The position numbers and the translations under genes are program-made. The notes beneath the pieces were generated by a model, which did not search any database, was not told the origin of the DNA, and saw only the letters and a program-made list of their open reading frames with translations. Positions 41,346 through 49,406 of a DNA stretch of 64,000 bases are shown here, one piece after another (the first letter of the stretch is position 1; each line of letters starts with the position of its first letter). The stretch comes from Bacillota bacterium (GTDB taxonomy: Bacteria > Bacillota_A > Clostridia > Christensenellales > Aristaeellaceae), in contig JAEZSP010000023.1 of assembly GCA_023421735.1 (NCBI GenBank), positions 43,555 to 107,554 of the forward strand, in the 5' to 3' direction.

Positions 41346-42869
41346 TTACCAGCCAAACACCGCGCTCTTGTCAAAAATGGGCTTGAGCGCCGGATAAAGG
41401 TCGCCATAGAGGGCATATGCCTTTTTATATTCCGCCTGATTCGCCTCGTCGGGCTCGACCTGCGTCTCGACCTTGAGGACCTGAATGGCCTCCGCAAGAT
41501 TATTCCAGATGCCCGCACCGACGCCCGCGACCATGACTGCGCCATATGCGCCGCCCTCGCTCGCCGCCGACATGGTGTAGACAGGAAGATCGAATATATC
41601 CGCAAACATCCGCCGCCAGAGCTTTGAGGAGGAACCGCCGCCGGAGATGTACACCTTTTCGCACGGCGCAAATGCACCGATCACGTCCGCCACCTGCTTC
41701 ATGGAATAGGTCACGCCTTCCATGAGCGCGCGGGTGATGTCGCCGCGCTTTGTGCCGAGCGTCAGTCCGTAGAACACCGCGCGGGCGTTCGGATCGGGAT
41801 ACGGTGCGCGTTCGCCGGTGAGATAGGGCGCAAAGACCACGCCGTTCGCGCCGGGCGCGGAAGAGGCCGCGTCCGCGTCCATGATGGCGTAGACGTGCTT
41901 GCCGGATTCCTTTGCCTCGCGCATGGCATTTTCGCACAGCGTGTCGCGGTACCACTGGTATGCGCCGCCCGCAGTGAGCGTGCAGCCAAACGTCATATAG
42001 GAGCCAGGCTCGTTCGAGCAGAACATCTGGAGCGTGCCCTTGGGATTGTCATAAAAGTGATCGAGCCCCATGGAGACGTTGCCCGCCGTGCCAACCACGA
42101 CGCCCAGCGTTCCCGGCACGACCAGACCCGACCCCACCGCCTGAATGACCGCATCGCCGCCGCCGAAATACGCGGGCAGCCCTTCCGGCAGTCCCGTCAG
42201 TTGCGCGGCTTCCGCCGTGACGGTGCCCGCAAGCTCGGTCGATTCGTGTGCCTCCGGGAAAATGGAGAAATCGAGGCCCGCGATGTCGATCAGCGCCTTC
42301 GACCACGTCCGGTTTTTCGTGTCGAAGAAGCCCGTGCCGGATGCGTCTGACACATCGATGGCGACGTTCCCGGTGAGCATATAGCGAATGTAATCCTTCG
42401 GGCACGTGAACCGTACCATTTTTGCGAAATTCTCCGGCTCCTCATCCCTGAGCCAAAGGATCTTGCCGCCGGTATAGCCGGTGAGCATCTGATTGTTTGT
42501 GTAGGTGAGCAGCTTTTCAAGCCCGCCCGCCTGCTCCGTGATCCAGTCGCACTGCTTCTGGGTGCGCTGATCGCACCAGAGCATCGCGGGGCGAATGACA
42601 TGATCGTCCCGATCGAGCGCAACGAGTCCGTGCATCTGCCCGGAAAAGCTCACGCCAACAAGCGACGACTTGTCCACCTGCCCCATGATGTCCCGAAGGC
42701 TCTCCACCACGGCCCGCCACCAGTCGGCGGGATCCTGCTCCGCCCAGCCGGGACGGGGCGTGTGAAGCGGATACGTCTTCAACGACGAGGCGACGACCTT
42801 TCCGGCCTCGTCCACGACGATGGATTTTGTGCCCGACGTACCAATGTCGATGCCAACCAGGTATTTCAT
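41346..42869 (-). CDS. xylB: Xylulokinase
   Basis: A 507-residue FGGY-family kinase that phosphorylates D-xylulose. It has GIDIGTSGTKSIVVD (phosphate 1), SFSGQMHGLVALD (the xylulokinase substrate motif), FGGGDAVIQAVGSG, and the C-terminal KVYISGGGSSSKLWRRMFADI adenosine-binding segment. The catalytic Asp is in MLWCDQRT or GGGDA, as in E. coli XylB (second). No xylose isomerase gene is nearby. ATG at 42869 overlaps the plsY stop (ATGA). Its placement behind der and plsY is unusual. Confidence 0.93.
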   Translation of the reverse strand: MKYLVGIDIGTSGTKSIVVDEAGKVVASSLKTYPLHTPRPGWAEQDPADWWRAVVESLRDIMGQVDKSSLVGVSFSGQMHGLVALDRDDHVIRPAMLWCDQRTQKQCDWITEQAGGLEKLLTYTNNQMLTGYTGGKILWLRDEEPENFAKMVRFTCPKDYIRYMLTGNVAIDVSDASGTGFFDTKNRTWSKALIDIAGLDFSIFPEAHESTELAGTVTAEAAQLTGLPEGLPAYFGGGDAVIQAVGSGLVVPGTLGVVVGTAGNVSMGLDHFYDNPKGTLQMFCSNEPGSYMTFGCTLTAGGAYQWYRDTLCENAMREAKESGKHVYAIMDADAASSAPGANGVVFAPYLTGERAPYPDPNARAVFYGLTLGTKRGDITRALMEGVTYSMKQVADVIGAFAPCEKVYISGGGSSSKLWRRMFADIFDLPVYTMSAASEGGAYGAVMVAGVGAGIWNNLAEAIQVLKVETQVEPDEANQAEYKKAYALYGDLYPALKPIFDKSAVFGW

Positions 42870-43504
42870 CGTTCTCCCTCTCTCTTTTTGCGGGAAATGT
42901 CCCTTATTTTCCCGAAATCGAGCCTGTTTTCATTGCGCTTGATGAGCCTCGCAATATTGGCCCGATGACTGAACAACGCAAGCGCGCACACCACCAGCGA
43001 CGCAACGATGCGCGCCGGGTCGTGCGGATAAAACGCCCATGTCAGGGCGGGGTACAAAACCGCGGAAATGATGGATGCGACCGACATGTAGCGCGTGAAG
43101 GCGACCAGCGCGATCTGAACGACCACCAGAATCAGGGCGATGAGCGGACTGGTCACGAGGATCAATCCCAGGGACGCCGCGATCCCCTTTCCGCCCTTGA
43201 AGCCGTAAAACACCGGCCAATTGTGCCCCGCAATCACTGCAATGCCCGCCATCAGCATGCCATATTCGCCGCCGACTACCTTGCCAAACAGCGTCGCGAT
43301 CACCGCCTTGAGGCAGTCGCCCACGAGCGTGAGAACCGATGGGAGCCAGCCGTATGTCCGGAGCATGTTCGTCGCGCCCGCGTTTCCGGAGCCGCTTTTC
43401 CGGATGTCCTGATGTGCAAAGGCCTTCGAGACGATCACGCCTGTTGAAACATTCCCCAGAAGGTACGCGACCGCAATGATGATCGCATAGCGAAGATACA
43501 TCAT
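42866..43504 (-). CDS. plsY: Glycerol-3-phosphate acyltransferase PlsY
   Basis: A 212-residue membrane enzyme that transfers acyl groups from acyl-phosphate to glycerol-3-phosphate in the first step of phospholipid synthesis. The three conserved motifs are present: GSGNAGATNMLR, GHNWPVFYGFKGGKG and the later SHRANIARLIKRNENRL. It has about five helices. ATG at 43504 (or 43501) follows GAGG. It lies 10 bases after der, a common Firmicutes arrangement. Confidence 0.95.
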   Translation of the reverse strand: MMYLRYAIIIAVAYLLGNVSTGVIVSKAFAHQDIRKSGSGNAGATNMLRTYGWLPSVLTLVGDCLKAVIATLFGKVVGGEYGMLMAGIAVIAGHNWPVFYGFKGGKGIAASLGLILVTSPLIALILVVVQIALVAFTRYMSVASIISAVLYPALTWAFYPHDPARIVASLVVCALALFSHRANIARLIKRNENRLDFGKIRDISRKKREGER

Positions 43505-43514
43505 TTTTGATTCC

Positions 43515-44843
43515 TCATTCCTCAGACTTGCGCCGCTCGCGCAGAACGAAACGAAGCGGCGTTCCCTCAAACCCGAAGGCCTTGCGGAACTGGTTTTCCA
43601 GATACCTCTCATACCCGAACTGCATGAGATTGACGTCATTCAGGAAGATGACAAACGTCGGCGGCTGGACGCCCTGTTGCGTGGCGTAGTAGATCTTGAG
43701 CCGCCGACCGGATGTGGACGGGGGCTGCAGATACGCCTGCGCGTCCGCCAGCACGTCGTTAAGAACGCCCGTCGTCACGCGCTTTCTCGATTGATCGTAT
43801 ACCGCGCGCACGCTGTCGATCACCTTGTCGGCGCGCTTTCCCGTCAGTGCGGAGATAAAGAGAATGGGCGCGTAGTTCATGAACTTGAGCGCGTCCCTGA
43901 TCTCCTTGACGTACTTTTCGTAGGTGCCGGTCTCCTTCTCCATGGCGTCCCACTTGTTGACGCAGATGATGGCGGCCTTGCCCTCCTCGTCGATATAACC
44001 GGCGATTTTGGTGTCCTGCTCGGTCACGCCCTCGAGCGCGTCGATCATGAGAATCGCCACATCCGAGCGGTCAATCGCCGAAAACGAGCGCACGACGGAA
44101 TAGCGCTCGAGCGATTGCTGCTCGATGGCGCGCTTTCTGCGGATGCCCGCGGTGTCGATGATGACAAAATCTTCTCCGTGATCGGTAAAGCGGGTGTCGA
44201 TGGCGTCGCGCGTGGTGCCGGCAATGTCCGAAACCATGACGCGCTCCTCGCCGAGGATGCGGTTCACGAGCGATGATTTGCCGACATTGGGCTTTCCGAC
44301 GACGGCGATGCGAACCGCGCCGACCTCGTCCTCGTCCTCCTCGGGATCGGGGAAATGGGTACACATCTCGTCGAGCAGATCGCCAAGGTTTAAAAGGTTG
44401 ACCGAAGAAATGGCGACGGGTTCTCCGATGCCGAGCTGATAGAAGTCGTAAATCTCGTCCATTTTCTTCGGGCTGTCGATTTTATTGACGACGAGCATCA
44501 CGGGCTTTCCGGACTTGCGCAAAAGATCCGCCACGTCCTGATCGTCCGAGGTAAGTCCCTGCTTTCCGTCGACGAAAAACAGGATCACGTCGCACGTCTC
44601 GATCGCAATTTCCGCCTGCCTGCGCATCTGGCGCAAGAGCGGATCCTCGCTGTTCGGATCGATGCCGCCCGTATCAATGAGCGTGAATTTGTACCTTTGC
44701 CACTCGCAATCCGCGTATACGCGATCGCGGGTAACACCGGGCGTGTCCTCCACGATGGCAATCCGCCGCCCTGCCATCTGATTAAAAAACGTCGACTTGC
44801 CCACGTTTGGGCGCCCGACGATCGCCACCAAGGGTTTGGTCAT
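43515..44843 (-). CDS. der: GTPase Der (EngA)
   Basis: A 442-residue double-GTPase needed for 50S subunit assembly. It has two G domains, each complete: GRPNVGKSTFFNQ/DTGGID/NKID and GKPNVGKSSLVNR/DTAGIRRK/NKWD. A C-terminal KH-like domain ends in RFVLRERRK. ATG at 44843 is preferred, with GGAGG 7 bases upstream; an ATG at 44849 overlaps the preceding stop as ATGA but abuts the ribosome site. Confidence 0.96.
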   Translation of the reverse strand: MTKPLVAIVGRPNVGKSTFFNQMAGRRIAIVEDTPGVTRDRVYADCEWQRYKFTLIDTGGIDPNSEDPLLRQMRRQAEIAIETCDVILFFVDGKQGLTSDDQDVADLLRKSGKPVMLVVNKIDSPKKMDEIYDFYQLGIGEPVAISSVNLLNLGDLLDEMCTHFPDPEEDEDEVGAVRIAVVGKPNVGKSSLVNRILGEERVMVSDIAGTTRDAIDTRFTDHGEDFVIIDTAGIRRKRAIEQQSLERYSVVRSFSAIDRSDVAILMIDALEGVTEQDTKIAGYIDEEGKAAIICVNKWDAMEKETGTYEKYVKEIRDALKFMNYAPILFISALTGKRADKVIDSVRAVYDQSRKRVTTGVLNDVLADAQAYLQPPSTSGRRLKIYYATQQGVQPPTFVIFLNDVNLMQFGYERYLENQFRKAFGFEGTPLRFVLRERRKSEE

Positions 44844-44845
44844 TG

Positions 44846-46141
44846 TCATTCCTCCACGATATTAAGAATCGCGTTCAAAAGATCCGCACCGCGCCTGCCA
44901 ACCGGGATGATCGGTCGTCCCACGCGCGAAATCGCCTCTGAAAGCGTCATGTCGTCCAAAAAAAGATTGTCGTCTGCGCGCAGCATACATTCGGTAATCA
45001 GCACATGCGTGCAGGATTCCCCCGCGAGCTGCGCAACAAGGTCGCAACCGGTCAAAAGTCCCGCAACCGTGACCGTCTCGCCGAAAAAATGATTGCGGAT
45101 CGCCCGCACGCGCACGCTTGCGCCGGGAACGGGGTGTGTTTTGAGAAGCGCATCCAGAAACGGCGCGGCGGAGACGCCCGTCGCAATCACAATTTCCTTC
45201 TCGCCCTTCGGGTGAACCGCCCGCATTTCGCGGTATGCCTCGTCCATTTCCTCCGACAGGAGGCGAAGCATGCCCACGCCGTCGTCGATCTGCGCATAGT
45301 CCTCGTATTCTTCGGCGGTCGGGAGCGCATGATTCGCAGCAAGGTAGAACTCATCCGAGGGAAACACGAATCGCGTACCCTGATTCGCAAGGCAACGTGC
45401 GCGCCACTGATCCGCCAGCCGAATCACCGCCTCGGCCTCTTCAGGCAGGTACTTTCGCAGATTTGCAAGCCCTGCCCTGTGGCGCGTGAGGCCGACGGGC
45501 ACAAGCGCGAGGGAACGCGCAGCGGGCGCGAGCGCGATGAGTTCGCGGATCGTCCGTTCGAGTTCAAAACCGTCGTTCACACCCGGCACCAGAACCGCCT
45601 GCGCGTGAAACGCAATCCCCGCATCGCAAAGTTTGCGCAGCTGCTCCGGCAGCTTCTCGGCGCGCTGCGTGCCCATCATCTCGGCGCGCAGACCTGGATT
45701 CATGGCATGAACGGAGATGTAAAGCGGCTGGGCGCGGCGGCTGATGATGCGGTCGAGCTCGACGTCCGAGACGTTGGTGAGCGACACATAGTTTCCCATC
45801 ATCAGAGACATGCGCCAGTCGTCGTCCTTCACCTGGAGACTGTCGCGCGCGCAGGAAGGAAGCTGATCGACAAAGCAGAACGTGCAGTTGTTCGCGCACA
45901 TCCGAACGCCCGACATCATGGGCGTCTCAAACGAGAGTCCCAGGTCCCGGTATTCTCCCTTTTTGACGCGGTACGTACCCCGGCGCGTCCGAAGCGTCAA
46001 TTCGGTATGCGCACAAAGCGACTGATAATCAATAAAGTCGTGCACGACCTCGCCATTTATTGCGATCAACGCGTCCCCCGCCCGTACACCCGCGCGCTGT
46101 GCGGGAGAACCCTTTTCGACACCCGTGATCCTGTGCGCCAT
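44846..46141 (-). CDS. DUF512 family PDZ/radical-SAM-type protein
   Basis: A 431-residue protein of the DUF512 family. Residues 1-60 form a PDZ-like domain (GVEKGSPAQRAGVRAGDALIAING). A cysteine cluster, MCANNCTFCF (Cys82, Cys86, Cys89), has the CX3CX2C spacing of radical SAM proteins. The DUF512 domain follows, with VPGVNDG, VGLTRHR and DEFY segments. Family members occur next to der in Firmicutes; the biochemical role is unknown. ATG at 46141 follows GGAGGA. It is the first gene of the minus-strand operon and is divergent from ppdK. Confidence 0.88.
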   Translation of the reverse strand: MAHRITGVEKGSPAQRAGVRAGDALIAINGEVVHDFIDYQSLCAHTELTLRTRRGTYRVKKGEYRDLGLSFETPMMSGVRMCANNCTFCFVDQLPSCARDSLQVKDDDWRMSLMMGNYVSLTNVSDVELDRIISRRAQPLYISVHAMNPGLRAEMMGTQRAEKLPEQLRKLCDAGIAFHAQAVLVPGVNDGFELERTIRELIALAPAARSLALVPVGLTRHRAGLANLRKYLPEEAEAVIRLADQWRARCLANQGTRFVFPSDEFYLAANHALPTAEEYEDYAQIDDGVGMLRLLSEEMDEAYREMRAVHPKGEKEIVIATGVSAAPFLDALLKTHPVPGASVRVRAIRNHFFGETVTVAGLLTGCDLVAQLAGESCTHVLITECMLRADDNLFLDDMTLSEAISRVGRPIIPVGRRGADLLNAILNIVEE

Positions 46142-46253
46142 CCGTCCTCCGTGCTGCATTTATTCCCAGTTTTATTATCGCCCAAATTTGCGCTTTCGTC
46201 AATAGGATACGCGAAAATGGGCAGCATACGGATGATAATTAACCTGCCAATAC

Positions 46254-46282
46254 TTGAAATATGCTGGAATTTCGTGTAAACT
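46254..46282 (+). promoter_or_regulatory. Promoter of ppdK
   Basis: TTGAAA (46254-46259), 17 bases, TAAACT (46277-46282), followed by a 39-base leader. Confidence 0.65.
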
Positions 46283-46321
46283 ATTGATCTAAAAAGTAGA
46301 TGACCTTATAGGAGGATTGCA

Positions 46322-48964
46322 ATGACGCAAAAGTATGTCTACCTGTTCAGCGAAGGAAACGCTGACATGAAGAATCTCCTGGGCGGTAAAGGCGCCAACT
46401 TGGCGGAGATGACCTCCCTGGGCCTGCCGGTACCGCAGGGCTTCACCATTACGACAGAGGCATGCGTATCCTACTATGACCATGGCAAAACCATACAGTC
46501 TGAGATCATGGATCAGATCGAAGAAGCGCTTTCCCAGACAGAGGAAATCTGCGGGAAGCGCTTCGGTGATATGACGAACCCCTTCCTCGTTTCCGTCCGT
46601 TCCGGCGCGCGCGTATCGATGCCAGGCATGATGGACACGATCCTGAATCTGGGCCTCAACGATGTGGCGGTGGTTGGCCTCGCGCGTCTGACCAACAACG
46701 AACGCTTCGCCTACGACTCTTATCGCAGATTCATCCAGATGTTCTCGGATGTCGTCATGGAGATCAAAAAGACGAAGTTCGAGCGCATCATCGACGCCTT
46801 GAAGGAGCAGAAGGGCGTCAAGTACGACACAGAGCTCGACACGGAAGATCTCAAGGCCCTCGTGGAACAGTTCAAGGAGCTCTATTACGAGGAGCAGGGC
46901 GAGCCCTTCCCGCAGGATCCCAAGGCACAGCTCATTGAGGCGATCCGCGCGGTGTTCCGCTCCTGGGACAACGAGCGCGCCATCTACTACCGCCGCATGA
47001 ACGGCATCCCGGGCGACTGGGGCACGGCGGTCAACGTACAGTCGATGGTCTTCGGAAACATGGGCGATACGTCCGGAACCGGCGTCGCCTTCACCCGCAA
47101 CCCCTCCACCGGCGAAAAGGCGCTCTACGGCGAGTACCTCATCAACGCCCAGGGCGAAGACGTCGTGGCGGGCGTGCGCACGCCCCAGCCCATTGAAAAG
47201 CTCAAAGACGACATGCCCGAGGTATACGAGCAGTTCGCGAAGATCGCGCAGACGCTCGAAGACCACTACCGCGACATGCAGGACATGGAGTACACCATCG
47301 AGCGCGGCAAGCTCTATATGCTCCAGACCCGAAACGGCAAGCGCACCGCGGCGGCAGCCATCAAAATCGCGGTGGATTTGGTGAACGAGGGCATGATCTC
47401 CAAGCACGAGGCCATGCTCATGGTCGAGCCAGGGCAGCTCAACGCGCTTTTGCATCCGACGTTTGATACAAAAAAAATCAAGAAGGCCAAGCCCCTCGCG
47501 ACCGGCCTGCCCGCATCCCCCGGCGCGGCGTGCGGTCAGATTTACTTCACCGCACGCGAAGCCGCCGAAGCCTCCAAGGCGGGCGCGAAGGTCGTGCTCG
47601 TCCGGCTCGAAACATCGCCCGAGGACATCGAGGGCATGAACCACTCGGAGGGCATTTTGACCGCGCGCGGCGGCATGACCTCCCACGCGGCGGTCGTGGC
47701 GCGCGGCATGGGTACCTGCTGCGTGGCGGGCTGCGGCGACCTGTCCGTCAACGAGGCGACAAAGACCTGTGTGATCGGCACCGAGACGTTCAAGGAAGGT
47801 GATTTCATCTCCCTCGACGGCTCCACCGGGCATATCTATGGAACGGCCATTCCGACCGTCGACGCCGAGGTTTCGGGTGATTTTGCCACCCTCATGGAAT
47901 GGGCGGACGCGACGCGCAAGCTCAAGATCCGCACCAATGCGGATACGCCGCAGGACGCGGAGGTCGCAGTCCGGTTCGGTGCGGAGGGCATCGGCCTCAC
48001 TCGCACGGAGCACATGTTCTTCAAAGAAGACCGCATCGCGGCGGTGCGCGAGATGATTCTCGCGGATACCGAGCGGCAGCGCAGAAACGCACTGTCGAAG
48101 CTCCTGCCCATGCAGAAGGGCGACTTTAAGGGCATCTACGAGGTCATGGGCGAGCGTCCCGTGACGATCCGTTATCTCGACCCGCCGCTGCACGAGTTCC
48201 TCCCCCACGAGGAGCAGAAGGCGGAGATCGAATCCATCGCGCGCGAACTGGACACGACCTATGAGAAGGTCGTCGCAAAGATCGAAGCGCTCAAGGAAGC
48301 CAACCCCATGATGGGTCATCGCGGCTGCCGCCTTTCGATCACGTATCCCGAGATCGCGGAGATGCAGACCCGCGCGGTCATGGAAGCGGCAATCGAGGTC
48401 ACCAAAGAGCGCGGCTTCGTCATCCATCCCGAAATCATGATCCCGCTCGTCGGAGACGTGAAGGAATTCGCGTTCGTGCGCAAGGTCGTCGATAAGACCG
48501 CCGCGAAGGTCATGGATGAGAAGGGCGTCGTTCTGAATTACAAGGTCGGCACCATGATCGAGATCCCGCGTGCAGCAGTCACCGCCGATCACATCGCATC
48601 GGAAGCAGAATTTTTCTCCTTCGGCACGAACGACCTCACCCAGATGACCTACGGCTTCTCGCGCGACGACGCCGGGAAGTTTCTCGATGCCTACTACGCC
48701 AAGAAGATCTTCGAGTCCGATCCCTTCGAGCGGCTCGATCAGACCGGCGTCGGCAAGCTCGTTGAGATGGCAACCACCCTCGGCCGCAAGGTGCGCCCCG
48801 AGATCAAGCTCGGCATTTGCGGCGAGCACGGCGGCGATCCGTCCTCCATCGAGTTTTGCCACAAACTCGGCCTCCACTATGTCTCCTGCTCGCCCTTCCG
48901 CGTCCCAATCGCCCGCCTTGCGGCGGCGCGGGCTGCCATCAAGGAGCGTCACGGGAAACTGTAG
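46322..48964 (+). CDS. ppdK: Pyruvate, phosphate dikinase
   Basis: An 880-residue enzyme that interconverts pyruvate, ATP and Pi with phosphoenolpyruvate, AMP and PPi. Domains in order: N-terminal ATP-grasp (GGKGANLAEMTSLGLPVP; VSVRSGARVSMPGMMDT), central phosphohistidine domain with GGMTSHAAVVARGMG (catalytic His), and C-terminal PEP/pyruvate TIM barrel with GICGEHGGDP (catalytic Cys). Length is that of clostridial PPDK. It is used for gluconeogenesis or PPi-linked glycolysis in anaerobes. ATG at 46322 follows AGGAGG. It is monocistronic. Confidence 0.97.
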   Translation: MTQKYVYLFSEGNADMKNLLGGKGANLAEMTSLGLPVPQGFTITTEACVSYYDHGKTIQSEIMDQIEEALSQTEEICGKRFGDMTNPFLVSVRSGARVSMPGMMDTILNLGLNDVAVVGLARLTNNERFAYDSYRRFIQMFSDVVMEIKKTKFERIIDALKEQKGVKYDTELDTEDLKALVEQFKELYYEEQGEPFPQDPKAQLIEAIRAVFRSWDNERAIYYRRMNGIPGDWGTAVNVQSMVFGNMGDTSGTGVAFTRNPSTGEKALYGEYLINAQGEDVVAGVRTPQPIEKLKDDMPEVYEQFAKIAQTLEDHYRDMQDMEYTIERGKLYMLQTRNGKRTAAAAIKIAVDLVNEGMISKHEAMLMVEPGQLNALLHPTFDTKKIKKAKPLATGLPASPGAACGQIYFTAREAAEASKAGAKVVLVRLETSPEDIEGMNHSEGILTARGGMTSHAAVVARGMGTCCVAGCGDLSVNEATKTCVIGTETFKEGDFISLDGSTGHIYGTAIPTVDAEVSGDFATLMEWADATRKLKIRTNADTPQDAEVAVRFGAEGIGLTRTEHMFFKEDRIAAVREMILADTERQRRNALSKLLPMQKGDFKGIYEVMGERPVTIRYLDPPLHEFLPHEEQKAEIESIARELDTTYEKVVAKIEALKEANPMMGHRGCRLSITYPEIAEMQTRAVMEAAIEVTKERGFVIHPEIMIPLVGDVKEFAFVRKVVDKTAAKVMDEKGVVLNYKVGTMIEIPRAAVTADHIASEAEFFSFGTNDLTQMTYGFSRDDAGKFLDAYYAKKIFESDPFERLDQTGVGKLVEMATTLGRKVRPEIKLGICGEHGGDPSSIEFCHKLGLHYVSCSPFRVPIARLAAARAAIKERHGKL

Positions 48965-49055
48965 AGGAACGAAGGAGCGACGAAGGCGCTGGCGCTCCCG
49001 CCCCGTACTCCCCAGAAATTCCGAGCGGCATATATAAAAAAAACAATCATCCGTT

Positions 49056-49084
49056 GCAGGCGTGGGGCCCGACCCCGCGCCTGC
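49056..49084 (+). terminator. Terminator after ppdK
   Basis: GCAGGCGTGGGG pairs with CCCCGCGCCTGC around CCCGA, followed by CCATTTATTTT, a broken U-tail. It lies 90 bases after the ppdK stop. Confidence 0.65.
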
Positions 49085-49131
49085 CCATTTATTTTGGGCG
49101 ATGTTCATGGGCGACAATCCGCGCTTTCCCC

Positions 49132-49162
49132 TTGACATTGACGTTGGGTCAAGTGATATGAT
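49132..49162 (+). promoter_or_regulatory. MerR-type promoter with 19-bp spacer
   Basis: TTGACA (49132-49137), exactly 19 bases, TATGAT (49157-49162). The stretched spacer contains a partial dyad (TTGAC...GTCAA) as in promoters that MerR regulators twist into active shape. It lies 23 bases ahead of the merR start, implying autoregulation. Confidence 0.7.
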
Positions 49163-49184
49163 AGGTGCAAAAGGGGGTGCGTGC

Positions 49185-49397
49185 ATGGAACTTGTCCGGA
49201 TTACCGAGCTTTCGCAGAAGTTGGGCGTCACTTCGCGCAGCCTGCGCTATTACGAGCAGGTAGGACTGATTGAGAGCGAACGACCCGCAGGCGAAACGTG
49301 CCGTTCTTACGCGCCGGAAGCGGTCGAACGGCTCAAGCAAATCCTGGTTTTGCGGAAAATGCAGATCCCGATCAAGGACATCGTGCGCATCTATTAG
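49185..49397 (+). CDS. MerR-family regulator, HTH part, ended by an in-frame amber codon
   Basis: The first 70 codons encode a complete MerR winged-helix domain: VRITELSQKLGVTSRSLRYYEQVGLI and the wing RLKQILVLRKMQIPIKDIVRIY. A TAG at 49395-49397 then stops translation where homologues continue with E-S-A-D-M, so a single GAG-to-TAG change would account for it. The reading frame after the TAG stays open for another 772 codons and is described as the next entry. The product alone lacks the dimerising coiled coil and effector domain and would bind DNA poorly. ATG at 49185 follows AGGGGGTGC. TAG is a normal stop in neighbouring genes, so general recoding is unlikely. Confidence 0.8.
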   Translation: MELVRITELSQKLGVTSRSLRYYEQVGLIESERPAGETCRSYAPEAVERLKQILVLRKMQIPIKDIVRIY

Positions 49398-49406
49398 AGC
49401 GCAGAC

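Noticed and set aside
46289..49231. A 980-codon open frame on the minus strand opposite ppdK
   Set aside because: It is the antisense shadow of a canonical 880-residue PPDK in GC-rich DNA, with no family motifs and a low-complexity His/Arg/Leu composition.
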